A DNA stretch of 64,000 nucleotides from Lojkania enalia (lineage: Eukaryota; Ascomycota; Dothideomycetes; Pleosporales): NCBI GenBank assembly GCA_010094045.1, contig ML986603.1, positions 266,559 to 330,558 on the forward strand, written 5' to 3'. Position numbers and translations under genes: made by a program. A model generated the notes under the pieces. That model ran no database searches and was not told the DNA's origin. It saw nothing but the letters and a program-made list of their open reading frames with translations. Shown here piece after piece: positions 10,024 to 21,606 of this stretch (the first letter of the stretch is position 1; each line of letters opens with the position of its first letter).

Positions 10024-12540
10024 GATGGAGCAGACAGACACGACTTTGCGTCAATGCTGGCTGCGGAGAGAGGTTGCGTGCTTCGCATGGGAAAGAGATC
10101 CAGGGAAGGATCGGCGGCGACGTATCGTCGAGGTCGATTGGCCTGACGTCTAGCAGCGTTCTGACCTTCAGGGAGTACGAGGTAGCATTGGTTTGAAAAC
10201 GTAAAACCGGCGAGTAGGATGTAGATGGAGGGGTGCCGCGATCAAAAGAGGGCCTCGAAAGAAGCAAAGGAAGATCTGCGGCTCATTCCGGCGGGCGGAT
10301 TCACGTTCTCGAGAAGGAGAGGCGTGGCAGAATCCGGGGCTGTGGAACACTACACTGAATAGGAGCGCCGTCCTCTTTAGCTTCTTACCTATCGTCTAGA
10401 GTAGACACTTGGGGGAGCTTGGCGTGGTTTCCGCTGTCTATCCGCGCACCAATGGACGGCAGAGAAGCCCACTAATACGCTGCTGATATCTCCCATGTGG
10501 AGACTCATCAAAGCCCCGTCCTGGCGAGAAAATGGGGTGTGGAAAGGGCCCGGTTGCCGCATGACAATGCCAGTTATCAACACCCCGTTATTGATGGCCT
10601 TTCGCGACGCCTCTGCTCCTATGCATATCCTCTCGCTTCACTATGTACCTGCAGCACGAACATTGCGACTACAGGCCAGCCGCAGCCCGATCCCCCCCCT
10701 GGTGTCGAGAACCGAGGACCCCCGCCGTTCGGAAGAGGGACTGAGACATGGATGTCGTTAGAATTGCCCCCATGCCATTATCATTGCGACAATACTATGT
10801 CTCAATGGAACTGCATCGCGCACAAGTCTCAAACGTCAGTGTACGTCAAGTGCATCCCCCACGAATCCGTCGTCGACCCCTTCCACCGGCCGGCATCCGT
10901 TCATTCCCGGACCCAGCAAGACAGATGGTCTCACACTACGTTGGATGACGGCCCGATTCATGCTAGCGACTCTAGCCTCGGCCGGACCTCCTCTGCCTCA
11001 CCGAAGCAGTCTAGACTTCCTGGAGCCGTTTCCCCTGAATCATGATCTGGATCCCAAGCAGCAGGTTCGCTATCACGATGGTTGGTCGATCTTGCGAATC
11101 GAATGCTGCTGTAGGACGCTGTCACATCCCACTTTATCTAAAGCAGATGATAGAAAAGCCAACCTGGAGGAAACCGAACAACCGCGCAAAGAGTAGCACT
11201 ACCATGTGATCTGCCAACCGCATCATGCCCCATTCGTTCTCGCCATTCGCAAAGGCCTCTTGATTGAGTTTCCTCCGCAAGACGAATCAACTAAAGCAGA
11301 GCCCGTGTATGGAAGAAGCAAAACCATCACACTATCCGCCAAGCATGTATCCCACATGGTCTAATCGGCCGTAAAGCCTGTGCCCCATTCACTCCTCTCT
11401 TGACCTGATACGGAATAGAGTCTGCTTCCGCCTTCCCCGACCCGACCCGTGCTTCCCTTCACGCTTCCCTGCTGCACCATTCGGCCGTCGCCCTCTCCGT
11501 CACTTTAACTCCGAGCCGCAGAGGGACCGCTTGCTGACGTGCTAGTGGACTGATCGTCAAGACTTCCCAAGGATCCGATAGCACCAGTCGGATTGCTGAG
11601 GGCCTGGAATGGACCGATTTGGATTCTTATAGGTAGGGCCTGCAGTCCGATCCAACTAAATGGGATCCTTGCTGGCGTCCCTGGGCAACAGAAGTCTCGT
11701 ATGAACCCTTCCAGCGTCTTCCCTTGGCTCGACCTAACGACATTGTTTGGCACGTGTTTTGACTCGAGACGCTCCTGCTCTCCATCATACGATCCGACCC
11801 TATTGGCAACGTCCTCTCCGTCTGCGCTAGCAGCAACTGCCCACTTCATCTATACGTAGACGAACCGGCATTTGCATGTCTTATTGTTCACGGTCAGGCC
11901 AGGACATAGGGTAGAAGTCACGATCCTTCGGCGGTACCTTCCGCCATAGGCTACCAGACCCTTGCACAATTCCTTTGCTACAGCGGACAAGCACCTTTGT
12001 AAAATTTTTCTTTTTCATTTGCGCCGTGGTACTACGTGCTACCCTTTACTAGATTGTGTACAATTGATGAATTTTTTGCGTACTTGGCCAACGCCGGCGG
12101 TCACATTCCGACATGTTGCCATCTTGTAGCGACCGCTGGCGGTCGATCATCCGTGGATCAACAAGCGCCAAACAAAGATAAGAGTAATACAGAAGCGAGC
12201 GGGTTGAGCAGATCTCGGAAAATAGCTATATACAAACAACCCTTTGTATGACACTCGCTACTCCACCCATTCTAATTGGGCGGGGCAATAGTTCCAGTAC
12301 GCCGGTCCATGCAGTGGCCATTACGAGAATTTACAGGTAGAAGAGAGAAGGAGAAATGTATGCATTGTAGGGTAATGAAACATTAGGAGACGGGTGATGA
12401 GGCTGGGTATAGGGCAGGAGATTCTCGCGAAAGCCCATAAGCACTGTAGACCTGAGACCAAGCTGGCCATACTGACGCTTAAGCATCTAGAAAGTTTAAT
12501 AGAATTGAAAAACGGATGCAATGTGCATCCGGATCGAGCT
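10024..12540. other. Gene-poor spacer
   Basis: About 2.5 kb between the 7TM gene and the 3' end of PMC1. ORFs of up to about 180 codons occur on both strands but overlap one another, start and stop without splice logic, and match no family I know. No tRNA, terminal repeat or transposase motif was seen. It may contain old, fully decayed sequence; nothing is assigned. Confidence 0.4.
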
Positions 12541-15500
12541 TTATGAACCCGATGGTTTCGGCTTGTCCAACTTGGGGTCTCCCGAGAACGGTCCAACGCC
12601 AAAATTTGGGGTCGTCTCCTGGTTCTGGCTTGGCGGACCACGATATTCGCGTGGGTCGGGAGCCAAAATTGGGTCCGTTGATTTCGTATCGGGATGCACT
12701 TCGAGGTCGTCTTGTGCTTCTAGATCGGATTTACTTCGATTGCGGGAGAACTTCAGCGAGTCCCCATCTCCACCGCTTCTGTCGATGGGAGACCAGCCGG
12801 CAATACTGCCCGCCACAATTCCTGCCATAACAGTAGCAGGGCCAAAGGCTGAATTCGATCGAGACCTTGCACGCCGACGGCTTCTTGAATCCGGAGTTGG
12901 TGGTGCTGGAGACCCTTCTCCGTTGTCTACGCCATTGTTGGGGGTTCCGGGCAATGAGTAGCTGGAACGGGACCGAGAGAATATCTCGCGAGGGTGCTGA
13001 ACCTTGAACTTGAGGTTGCTGAGACGGCCTCCACGAACCTTCTTGATGAAGGCTAGCTCCTCGCGAACCTCTAGTAGCCCTTGATTCCACTGGTATTCAT
13101 CTGATACGACGACTTCTGGTGTTCGCTTTCTCTTCATGAAAGACGGTATGCACCAGCGAATTGCCTCATCCGGAAGTAATCGAATGATCATACCTATAGG
13201 GATAGACAACGATCCCAATACGACAGAATATGCCCATTGCGCGCCATTAATTCTAGTAACGGAGAAGGCTCTTCCGCCGATGAAAACAATCATAGTCTGC
13301 CCGCCGACCATAATGAGAAAAATGGCCATAAAGAAATAATTGTGATGAATCCCCTCAAGGATGTTAAATCGATTGTCCAGGCGACGATTATTAATTGCAT
13401 TGAAAATCTGCATCCAGACGAACGTGTTGAAGACGAGCGTGGGCATTCTATCCCTCTCCTCTTGGGTTTCATAAGACAAGATCTTTTCACCCGCGAAGTA
13501 GAGAATGAAGGTGACGACGAGTTGATAGATGCTTTGACCAACGATCATCTTCCACATTCTCAATGTGATTAGCGGAGCAGACTTGGGATCTGGCTTTCTA
13601 TCGAGAAGACTTCGGGTCGGAGGATCTGTAGCGAGGGCCAAGGCGGCAAATGTGTCCATGATCAAATTGACCCACAACAATTGTACGGCAGTCAGGACGG
13701 ATTCTTGTTGGCCAGAAGAAACGGCAGATACGAAGGTGAGAAAGACGGCGGTAATGTTAACAGTTATCTGGAACTGAAGGAACTTCTTAACTGCATCGTT
13801 GACAGCTCGACCCCAAAGCAACGCTTTTACAATTGATGCGAAGTTGTCGTCCATTAAGATAATAGCGGAAGCCTCCTTTGCAACTTCCGTTCCAGCAATT
13901 CCCATAGAGAAACCAACGTCGGCAGTTTTGAGAGCAGGAGCATCATTCGTACCATCTCCAGTAACGGCAACAGTCTCGCCCAGCTCTTTTAGGCGCTTGA
14001 CGAGTTTGCGTTTGTCCTCCGGACTAGAACGAGCAAGAACACAAAGCTTGGGAATAATGGAGTCCATTTCCCTCTTCGATAATTTCCTGAAGGTAGGGCC
14101 TTCCATGACAGCCCCTCCAGGAACGAGGATGCCGCAGTCTTCCGCAATGGCCTTTGCAGTGAGCACATTGTCGCCGGTAACCATACGCACAAAAACGCCG
14201 GCGCCCTGACAATCCCTAACAGCTTCGCGCACACCCTCTCTAAGAGGATCTTGAATGCCAACAACGGCAATGAAGATCATTTTCTTGAAAACATCATTAA
14301 AGACGGCTTGGGTTGGGTCGTCCTCAGATCGCTGCGTGTCCCTGGGGGGCCAACTCTCAAAATCCCGGTAAACAAGACCAATAGTTCTCAAGGACCGTGA
14401 GGCGTACGTGGTAATAACATGTTCCAGAGTGTCCCGCTGGTCTTCAGAAAGGAAATTGTCTGTGAGCTCTTTCGTCGCATCGGAAATGATCCGGTCACAT
14501 TTCCCAAGTAGGATCTCCGAAGCTCCTTTCACATACATCCTATATCTGCCGTCCTCCAATTTGACTGTAACTGCAGAGCACTTGATGCTAGAGTCGAAAG
14601 GCACGACTTGAACAACATTCGCGTTCGAGCGCTCCGTGCTGACAGATGCCATACCCAGGTAGTCGCGCGCAAATGCTAAGAGGGCTGTTTCTGTTTTCGA
14701 ACCAATGAAAGGATCGGGTCCGCCTTCCTCGCCCTCGAAGGCTGTAGTGTTCTGGACAATTGACTGCTCCAATAGCGTCTTAACCTCTGTGCTCAGGGTT
14801 GACACAAACTCGGACGCCGAGACATCGTCATAAGAACCATCAACGGGTGACTCAGCAGCCTGTTTTCCTTTAATGCCGTCATCAAGGGGCGGTGCTGCCG
14901 CTGGAGCCTTGAGTTTCCTATCCCCGAACCGAAGCGCCGTCCCAAGTGTGCCAGAGACCACTGTCATCTTGTTTGTTGTAAGAGTACCGGTCTTGTCGGA
15001 GCAAATCGTTGTTGCATTCCCCATCGTCTCGCAAGATCTTAGCAACCTTACGAGGTTGTTGTCCCTCAGCATGCGGGTAGTAGCGAAGGCCAATGCTAAA
15101 GTGACAGCGAGCGGTAGTCCCTCAGGAACTGCAACGACAACTACAGTGATGGCAACAATAAGAATGTTGAGGAAATTCTGTCCTTTATCCGCGGGACTTT
15201 CATTGCTGGTCTGAAGACCGACAAGGAATTCAATGAAGAGTACAACAAAGAGAAGTAGCGCGGCAGCTCCACCCAGCTTCGCAATATACTCTGCCAAGAC
15301 ATTTAGCTTCGATTGTAGGGGGGTAACCTCACTATCCTCTCGAAGGGACATCATGGTCTTGCCGTATGTTGAATGAATTCCGGTGGCAGTGACTAAGAAA
15401 GAGCCAACGCCCTCAGCCACCTTCGCGCCTGAAAGAATGAAGGGGTCCAGCTTCTTTAGCGGTTCGTGGTTCTCTATAGCTCGATAAACTTCGTCCGCGG

Positions 15501-16806
15501 CAGTCTTTTTGAGCAGGTCGGATTCACCGGTGGCAGACGATTCATCGCACTTGATGCCGTGACCATCGATAAGAATTCCGTCAACTGGTACCATGTCTCC
15601 AGGCTCCAAAAGAACGACATCTCCTACCAGGATATCGTATACAGAGACTTCGCGGGTTTTGCCTGATCGAATACATTTAACATAGCGGTCCTCTTTCTTA
15701 CGATTTAATTTGACGAATTGACGTTCCTTCTGCCAGTCGTTAAGCGCACCAACAACTACGACAATAACGATGGCTACGATGATCGCGACGCCCTCGATCC
15801 ACTCGACTTTTGGCTCGCCAGGTTCGTGGTCTCCACCGAATGTTTGATATAATCCCAAGGCTAAAGATATAACAGCGGCTGCGGTAAGGAGGAGTAGGAC
15901 TTTGTCGTTGTACGCCATCCAAGCTAGCTGAAAGATACTTTTTGGCTTTCGTTCAGGTAAGCGATTATCACTAAATATCCGCTTACGGTCATAGAAAGCA
16001 TCTTTTTCGTGATCCCTAGAACAAGAGCCAGTCGTTTCCGCACGATGAAAATTCTGATCCGGTGATGGCTCAGCTGAATCATGGTTTGTTTTTGGAGTCG
16101 TTGCTTCCTCAAATGTAATGGTATCCTCCAAATACTGCTCATCGACGCTCAATCCAGCTCTTCTATCAGTTCGTAATCCCTTTTCCAACCCTTGCAGGCC
16201 ACCTAAGGCATGAAAAGCAGCCAAGTTCTTAGGATTTAATAATTTACTCAGCTGACCAGGCGAGAAGGCAAACTTGTTGTCTTCAACCTTAAAGTCCGCT
16301 TCTGTTCCCGGATCCGGGCGAAGGGCTTCCTCGTCGTTTAGTATTTCATTAGGGCCATTGTCATCTCTTAGGGTCTCGCCGTTGGAAGACGGTATGTAAG
16401 TGCCGCTAGACGCTGACTCCCCATTATCTGTCGTCGAGTCGAGAGAATTACCTCGCGACCGTAAGCTCGGCACTGCGAGAAAATTCTGAGAGTTCGACCA
16501 TTGCGTGGGCGAGGAAACATTATGCGGAGAAGTTGGTCTACTCTCCTTACTCTCAAAGGAAGGTGTTCCTCGAAGCTCTTTTAGGGGCGCCCTTGTCTGC
16601 GGGGATAAATCTGTATTCTCCTCATACTGCTGTGATGGCGACCGACGGTCTTCATGGTCCCCTAATAGAGCCGAATCGCCCATATTATTAGAGTTGTGTG
16701 TGTTGACAGCGGATGTGTCTATGGTAATAGTCGGAGCTCGTTGCCTTCGAGTAGGACCCGGCGAAGGGGTGTCCCGCCTCTCGGTCCCTTTATTATTGTC
16801 AGCCAT
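12541..16806 (-). CDS. PMC1: Vacuolar P-type Ca2+-ATPase (Pmc1 type, P2B)
   Basis: A single uninterrupted frame of 1421 residues. P-type ATPase blocks are all present: the phosphatase loop 'TGESD', 'PEGLPLAVTLALA' in M4 (from residue 561), the phosphorylation site 'CSDKTGTLT' with D604, the 'KGASE' nucleotide-binding motif, and the hinge 'TGDGTNDAPALK' (about 949-960). 'AVQLLWVNLIMDTFAALALA' marks M6. The first 260 residues are Ser/Pro-rich and low in structure, and the last 180 are basic and Ser-rich, either of which could hold a calmodulin-type autoinhibitory region. Pmc1 pumps cytosolic Ca2+ into the vacuole and in fungi is usually induced by calcineurin-Crz1; I did not find an obvious Crz1 site. 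The lack of introns over 4.3 kb contrasts with its neighbours. Confidence 0.96.
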   Translation of the reverse strand: MADNNKGTERRDTPSPGPTRRQRAPTITIDTSAVNTHNSNNMGDSALLGDHEDRRSPSQQYEENTDLSPQTRAPLKELRGTPSFESKESRPTSPHNVSSPTQWSNSQNFLAVPSLRSRGNSLDSTTDNGESASSGTYIPSSNGETLRDDNGPNEILNDEEALRPDPGTEADFKVEDNKFAFSPGQLSKLLNPKNLAAFHALGGLQGLEKGLRTDRRAGLSVDEQYLEDTITFEEATTPKTNHDSAEPSPDQNFHRAETTGSCSRDHEKDAFYDRKRIFSDNRLPERKPKSIFQLAWMAYNDKVLLLLTAAAVISLALGLYQTFGGDHEPGEPKVEWIEGVAIIVAIVIVVVVGALNDWQKERQFVKLNRKKEDRYVKCIRSGKTREVSVYDILVGDVVLLEPGDMVPVDGILIDGHGIKCDESSATGESDLLKKTAADEVYRAIENHEPLKKLDPFILSGAKVAEGVGSFLVTATGIHSTYGKTMMSLREDSEVTPLQSKLNVLAEYIAKLGGAAALLLFVVLFIEFLVGLQTSNESPADKGQNFLNILIVAITVVVVAVPEGLPLAVTLALAFATTRMLRDNNLVRLLRSCETMGNATTICSDKTGTLTTNKMTVVSGTLGTALRFGDRKLKAPAAAPPLDDGIKGKQAAESPVDGSYDDVSASEFVSTLSTEVKTLLEQSIVQNTTAFEGEEGGPDPFIGSKTETALLAFARDYLGMASVSTERSNANVVQVVPFDSSIKCSAVTVKLEDGRYRMYVKGASEILLGKCDRIISDATKELTDNFLSEDQRDTLEHVITTYASRSLRTIGLVYRDFESWPPRDTQRSEDDPTQAVFNDVFKKMIFIAVVGIQDPLREGVREAVRDCQGAGVFVRMVTGDNVLTAKAIAEDCGILVPGGAVMEGPTFRKLSKREMDSIIPKLCVLARSSPEDKRKLVKRLKELGETVAVTGDGTNDAPALKTADVGFSMGIAGTEVAKEASAIILMDDNFASIVKALLWGRAVNDAVKKFLQFQITVNITAVFLTFVSAVSSGQQESVLTAVQLLWVNLIMDTFAALALATDPPTRSLLDRKPDPKSAPLITLRMWKMIVGQSIYQLVVTFILYFAGEKILSYETQEERDRMPTLVFNTFVWMQIFNAINNRRLDNRFNILEGIHHNYFFMAIFLIMVGGQTMIVFIGGRAFSVTRINGAQWAYSVVLGSLSIPIGMIIRLLPDEAIRWCIPSFMKRKRTPEVVVSDEYQWNQGLLEVREELAFIKKVRGGRLSNLKFKVQHPREIFSRSRSSYSLPGTPNNGVDNGEGSPAPPTPDSRSRRRARSRSNSAFGPATVMAGIVAGSIAGWSPIDRSGGDGDSLKFSRNRSKSDLEAQDDLEVHPDTKSTDPILAPDPREYRGPPSQNQETTPNFGVGPFSGDPKLDKPKPSGS

Positions 16807-19800
16807 AATGGCCGCCTTGTGAGAGGCCCGCCGGCGCTAGAAAGGGGCTGTAGAGTAGGCTGTGCTGAGCGATCGATGTGGTCGGAAGAATGTGCTGAGG
16901 CGTCTCGCCGATGGGATTACGAGCAGTAGTGCATGCGGCTACTTGTGTGAAATAATAAAGGCGGAAAGGAAGTCGTCAAGACGAGGCTGAGCACCTTTAG
17001 GATTTGGAAATGTCGAGACTCGTTGAGGAAGTAGAACTTCAACAGGGAAAGAGCGATCCCTAGTGAACCAAGGTTGCTGGAGCAAATCACAAATCAGCAA
17101 ACAGCCTACCGGACATACGTATCCTCTCACAGCCACATTTACCACGTAGGGCTGGGCATTGGTGAGAATGATGCTTCTGCAGATTCGGCGGAGGCGGAAA
17201 GCGCTCACCTTGGTTGAGGACAACGCGGTAATAGCAAAAAGGGAGAAAGAAGCACAGCTGGGGTTCTAGACGGAGCTGAACACAGCGCTCGTGACGGGGT
17301 CTGCCTGGCTAGCGACGGCGAATTCACGATGGTAAAGAGGCGACCGCAGCGTGGCTATGTTGCGGAGTCGGCATCACAGCGGGTTTAGATGGTCTAGCAA
17401 AACATGTTCGCGACCGCAAGGCCGGTGGATGTGATGATAAGCGTAGACGTAGCTGGGCGGGAGGGTAATCTAGACAGGCACGAAGAATTGCGGAGTGATA
17501 TGGAAGAATCAATTGAGGCGAGCGCGTCCAGGGATAACATTCGCAGTGTCCTCCGGGGAATGCACTGATGGGCTCACTGAGTAGTTGAGTGCCGAGCATA
17601 CACAGCCCCCGGCTAGGCCGCTTCGGGGCGAACTAACCGGCTTGGACATCACTTGGCTTCCTGGTCGCACCTGCAGCCTTTATCCTCGAAACGCAGGCCT
17701 GGGCACTGCTATTCGTTTCACACCTCAGGGCCGACGCCCACGCCGCAGCCTCGCCAAGCGCCCCGGACTGCTGCGTGTGGGCGAGAGGACGGGCCTGCAA
17801 CAAAGGGCCTGCTGCCGTGTGTTTGGAGTCCGCCAACAAAAGGAGGTCCGAAGACGTCGACATGATCCACCGCCCATGATTGTGCCTATTGTTGTGCCCC
17901 TGGGTCGCACCTGCCCGGAAAGAGCGCTGCTCCGACCGGCCACTGTGAATACCGCCAAGCAGTCCCGCGCTGGGTCCAGCCGCCGAGTCCGCAGAGCGCA
18001 GAGAGGACAGCACATAGCGAGTGCGGGTGCAAGGTAGCCGTGTCGTGACGGCGGAGGCTTGCTGTGTTTTCCTCGAGCCAGGGCGCGATTCGCTATAGCG
18101 CAACCAATCACCCTACTTCCTGCGGGACCACTATCTCACTACATATACCGTACCAAAGAAACCTAACGCCCCGTCGACATTGCCGCCGCACAGCCACCTC
18201 TCATGTTGCCTCTCTCTAATCTTGACCTTGCCGTGGTTATAACAACGCTGCCCCTGGTGCCAGCGCTTGCAGAATGACGCCGTTGTTTGCCTCCGTCCGA
18301 CTAAGAAGTTCCTAAAGATCATTGACCCACCACCCTACCAGAACAGGCAAGCCAAATGATCTCCGTCCAGCGACCGCGCTGCCAAGCGCGCAACAGCTCG
18401 CACCGACTTGGCCACTCTGCAACAATCCCGCTGCGGGACCTACCGCCGAACAGCCAGGTCCTCGCATATAGCACGACTTATCTTTTTTCCACAGGTACAC
18501 CAAGACTCGAATTGCAGACTTGCCTACCACTAGCTCCCAATCATTCCAAATGCCATGGCTCCTTGGTATTTGGCATAGCCTCAATCATGGCGACTGCAAT
18601 TGCGTTGCGGAGCCCTTCTCCGCCCATGCGCTGTGGAAGCTAGGCAGTCAGACCGCGCGTCTCGAGCAAACAGGTGGATGAAAATGGACACGACATCTCC
18701 GGCCCTGAAAAGATTCGCAGGACGTTGAGCTGTAATGCACTTGGATCGTACCGGAGAATACAAGATTTTAAGACAAAGGCAGTGTATCTTGTTTCCTTGT
18801 TTCTGATCTCGCACCCTCGGCAAAAACTTGCACTTGATTGCCAGATGACAGGAGACACGACGTATCATGTGCTGGCGGCGCCGCAAGAGAATGCGTAGCC
18901 GGCGGCATAAAACTTGATTCTTCCAGCATCTCGCGACGACTACTACCATTTCGAGCATTCCCGAATCACGAAACCGTTTGGATAAATAGGCGTACAAACT
19001 AGCAACTGTAGGCAAAAATGCTTTGACATCAACAGGAAGTATACGGGTCTAGGTGAATATTTCCCAAAGAGCGCCTTTGCTTGGACAGACGGTTGAAAAT
19101 AGTATGTAAGCCATGTCGATAAGATTTCATGTTCTAGGCTCTCCAAACGGCTTTAGATCATTCTTAAAATTAATATTGTGCCCTACAAGTGGGATTCGAA
19201 TCCCCTCGAGCCAAAATAATCTAGTTCCTCTCAGCCAATCAAGCGTTCAACAGCGTCGCGCAAGGCGCCTTCTCTATATCAAGCACCCTTAGATCAATCT
19301 CCATGTGAAAATGCGTCATTCGCCGTTTTTGCTGACATGCAGCTAAAATCGCGCAAACCCTTCTTCCCCGTGCATTAGCGGCAATCGGACGTCGTTTCTC
19401 AGGCGGCTTACTTCACAACGCGCCCAATTGTCAACTTACAAGCGAAGAAGCTCTACAACATCGCCACGGAAATGGCAAATTATCCAATACCGATTTCACG
19501 ATGGTATGGAAGACGGCCAGTTCAGAGGGCAGAGCGCACGCCTATGTAGTTTTAATGGCTACGCCCTTTCGGCATTTAATTAAGTCTGGGTGCTACATAA
19601 TTCGAAGGCAAGAATATAAAACTCCAGATACTTTTTTTCATAGAAGAGGGAAATCGCTACTCATCAACCACATACCCAAGCAATCAGTTCCAAAACTTAC
19701 GTTGCAAATATAACCATTGTCAACTCAATATCTACGTGATCTTAAGGTTCATAGACTAGGTTCAGCCGCCAGACGCATTTGGCCCCCAAAAGTTTATTCT

Positions 19801-20051
19801 TACACCGCTTTATCCAAACGGTACCTGCATAGCCGCCCCCAGATCTGTCGCATCGTCCAAAATCAGGACCGCACCCCATACTCCATCCGCTTGGCCTTAG
19901 TGTAACAGATACCAAGCACAGACGTTCCCCAAGTAAAGATCGCCAGCATTGCAGAACCTATCTTCAGCATCAACAGCGTCGGACAGGATCGCATCCGGGA
20001 CCCAGATTTAGAACAAGCCACCAACAAGAAGGATTTGTGAACTAAAATAAA
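16807..20051. other. Gene-poor region upstream of PMC1
   Basis: About 3.2 kb between the PMC1 start and a pseudogene. It holds only short overlapping ORFs without family motifs. The first several hundred bases should carry the PMC1 promoter and leader. From about 18.6 kb onward the sequence is AT-richer and lacks long ORFs. A tRNA T-arm-like motif near 19185 does not sit in a foldable tRNA. No transposon ends were identified. Confidence 0.4.
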
Positions 20052-21606
20052 ATGTCCGACAGCAGCAACAACAACCTCGAACTCACTATCCATGGCTGGA
20101 CGGCAGTTCCCTGCTCTTAAGCCAAAGTCCTTTCGCACGTTGACAAGAATAGCCCCGCGAAACTTTCGGTCAACGATATTAAATTGCCCGATTCAGATGT
20201 GGTGAGGAAAACACAAGCCTATTCCAAGAAAGAATTGCCTCAAGAAACCTACAATCATAGCCTTCGCGTTTACTATTACGGTAACAATTTCCAAACCAGC
20301 CTACAAACGCTGGAGGCTGATAGATTCTAGGCGCTGCAATTATTTAATATCACTTTCCGCAATGGGCGCAAATTCTAGCGACATATTTTCTCACGTGCCT
20401 ACTGCACGATATCGGAACCACCAAAGCCAATCTCAACAGTACCCACATGTCGTTTGAATTCCAGGGGGGCCTATTGGCCTTGAATATACTCCAAGAGCAC
20501 GGCGCTTCCAAATCGCAAGCAGAAAGCGTCTGCGAAGCAATCTTTCGCCATCAAGACCTTGAGGATAGTGGAAACATTTCAAGCGTTGGCCAGCTCATCC
20601 AGCTAGCCACTGTGTTCGGTAAGTCGATATCCCAATCCTCTCCTTTCCTCAACAATCGCGTAGCTTTGGTCATGAGCACGTGCAACACAAGAACCTTGGA
20701 CTGTCTGAGATGATCAATCTCCGAGCGACTCCAGTAACCCGCATCGCATTGAACTTCGCGTCATGTTCGAGCTGGGTGCATGGACCGACGACCACCATAT
20801 GTCTTGCTTTTAAGTCAGGGCGAGTCACGGAAAGCGAATAGTCACCCCTCGATGCGGCAATTTTTAACGCGCCACCCGAACGCCGATCAACCACCACTCT
20901 CGATCCAGAAAATTGGCCGCTTGGCGCATTCCGCTAGCCCGAAACCGACTCAACCAAATCGCCCGCCATAACGAGCCATTGGGCATCTGCGTATTCGTGC
21001 GAAGGGGGACCCCATTTCGCCATGTGCGCTTGGCGAGGAAGGCTGTGCAAACTTTCTTGCTCGACAGAGAACTCGGGACTAGATGATGTGTGCCAGAAAA
21101 TGTCTCAGATGGTGACATGGGAGGTCTGAATCGGAGAACGTATCCACCACCGCCCGCCGAGCAAGTAGAATGCTTCAGACGGCGACTTGGCTCTCGATCG
21201 AATCAAACGACGCATAGGGAACCGAGCAGAAGGCACACGACAAATCCGGTCAACAATTCCTAGTGCCTCGGGCGTACGATGTGTAGCACTTGCTCTAGGC
21301 TTCAAGAGCACCCTTTTCTTTCAGCCGCTTTACTTTTTTTCTATGTTGTATGGCTAGCTGAAGTATAGATCGTTGAGCTGATGATGTCCGGTGAAACGCT
21401 CAGATAATATGGGCATCAATCCCCACCTCATCCACAAGTCTACCATCGAGAGCGTGGTCTCGGCTTACCCGCGCAAGAAATGGTCTAGCTGTTTCGCGGC
21501 AACCATCAGAGAGGAGGTTAGCTTGAAGCCCTGGAGTCATACTACGGCCATCAATGACTTCGCCGAGGGCGTTGAGAGTAATAGGTCGATGGAACCTTAC
21601 GAATAG
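20052..21606 (+). pseudogene. Cyanamide hydratase-like HD-domain protein, decayed
   Basis: Pieces of one fungal cyanamide hydratase (DDI2/CAH-like) gene lie in order. The start at 20052 reads into 'HGWTAVP', then a TAA at 20118-20120 in codon 23; the same frame continues with 'LSVNDIKLPDSD' and 'NHSLRVYYY'. A 50-nt intron fits at 20281-20330. Exon 2 has a second TAA at 20345-20347, then 'YFLTCLLHDIGTT' with the HD pair and 'MSFEFQGGLLALN'. A donor at 20620 and an acceptor ending at 21406 join 'LIQLATVF' to 'DNMGINPHLIHK', leaving an intron of about 787 nt. The C-terminus, 'CFAATIREE' to 'MEPYE', is intact to the stop. The intact enzyme hydrates cyanamide to urea. Two in-frame stops make a functional product unlikely; both are explicable as C-to-T or G-to-A changes. 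Confidence 0.85.
20620..21406 (+). other. Oversized intron or insertion in the HD pseudogene
   Basis: A 787-nt segment separates two conserved blocks of the pseudogene. It begins gtaagt and ends cgctcag, in phase, so it can be read as an intron, but almost every other intron in this window is under 105 nt. Minus-strand fragments at 20670-21311 run in three overlapping frames and match nothing I recognise. It is probably a normal short intron enlarged by an insertion that is now decayed. Confidence 0.6.

Noticed and set aside
10497..11045. 182-codon plus-strand ORF in the gene-poor spacer
   Set aside because: Low-complexity, shifted overlapping ORFs on the same DNA, no motif and no splice context.
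17585..18111. ORFs of 128-156 codons on both strands
   Set aside because: They mirror each other over the same GC-rich bases and show Arg/Ala/Pro-biased composition without motifs.
19170..19210. tRNA T-arm-like motif (gggattcgaatccc)
   Set aside because: It is a palindromic hexamer context and no acceptor, D-arm or anticodon arm of a tRNA can be folded around it on either strand; only about five of seven acceptor pairs could be forced.
20670..21311. A minus-strand gene inside the pseudogene intron
   Set aside because: Three short overlapping frames without splice logic or recognisable domains; treated as decayed insertion.
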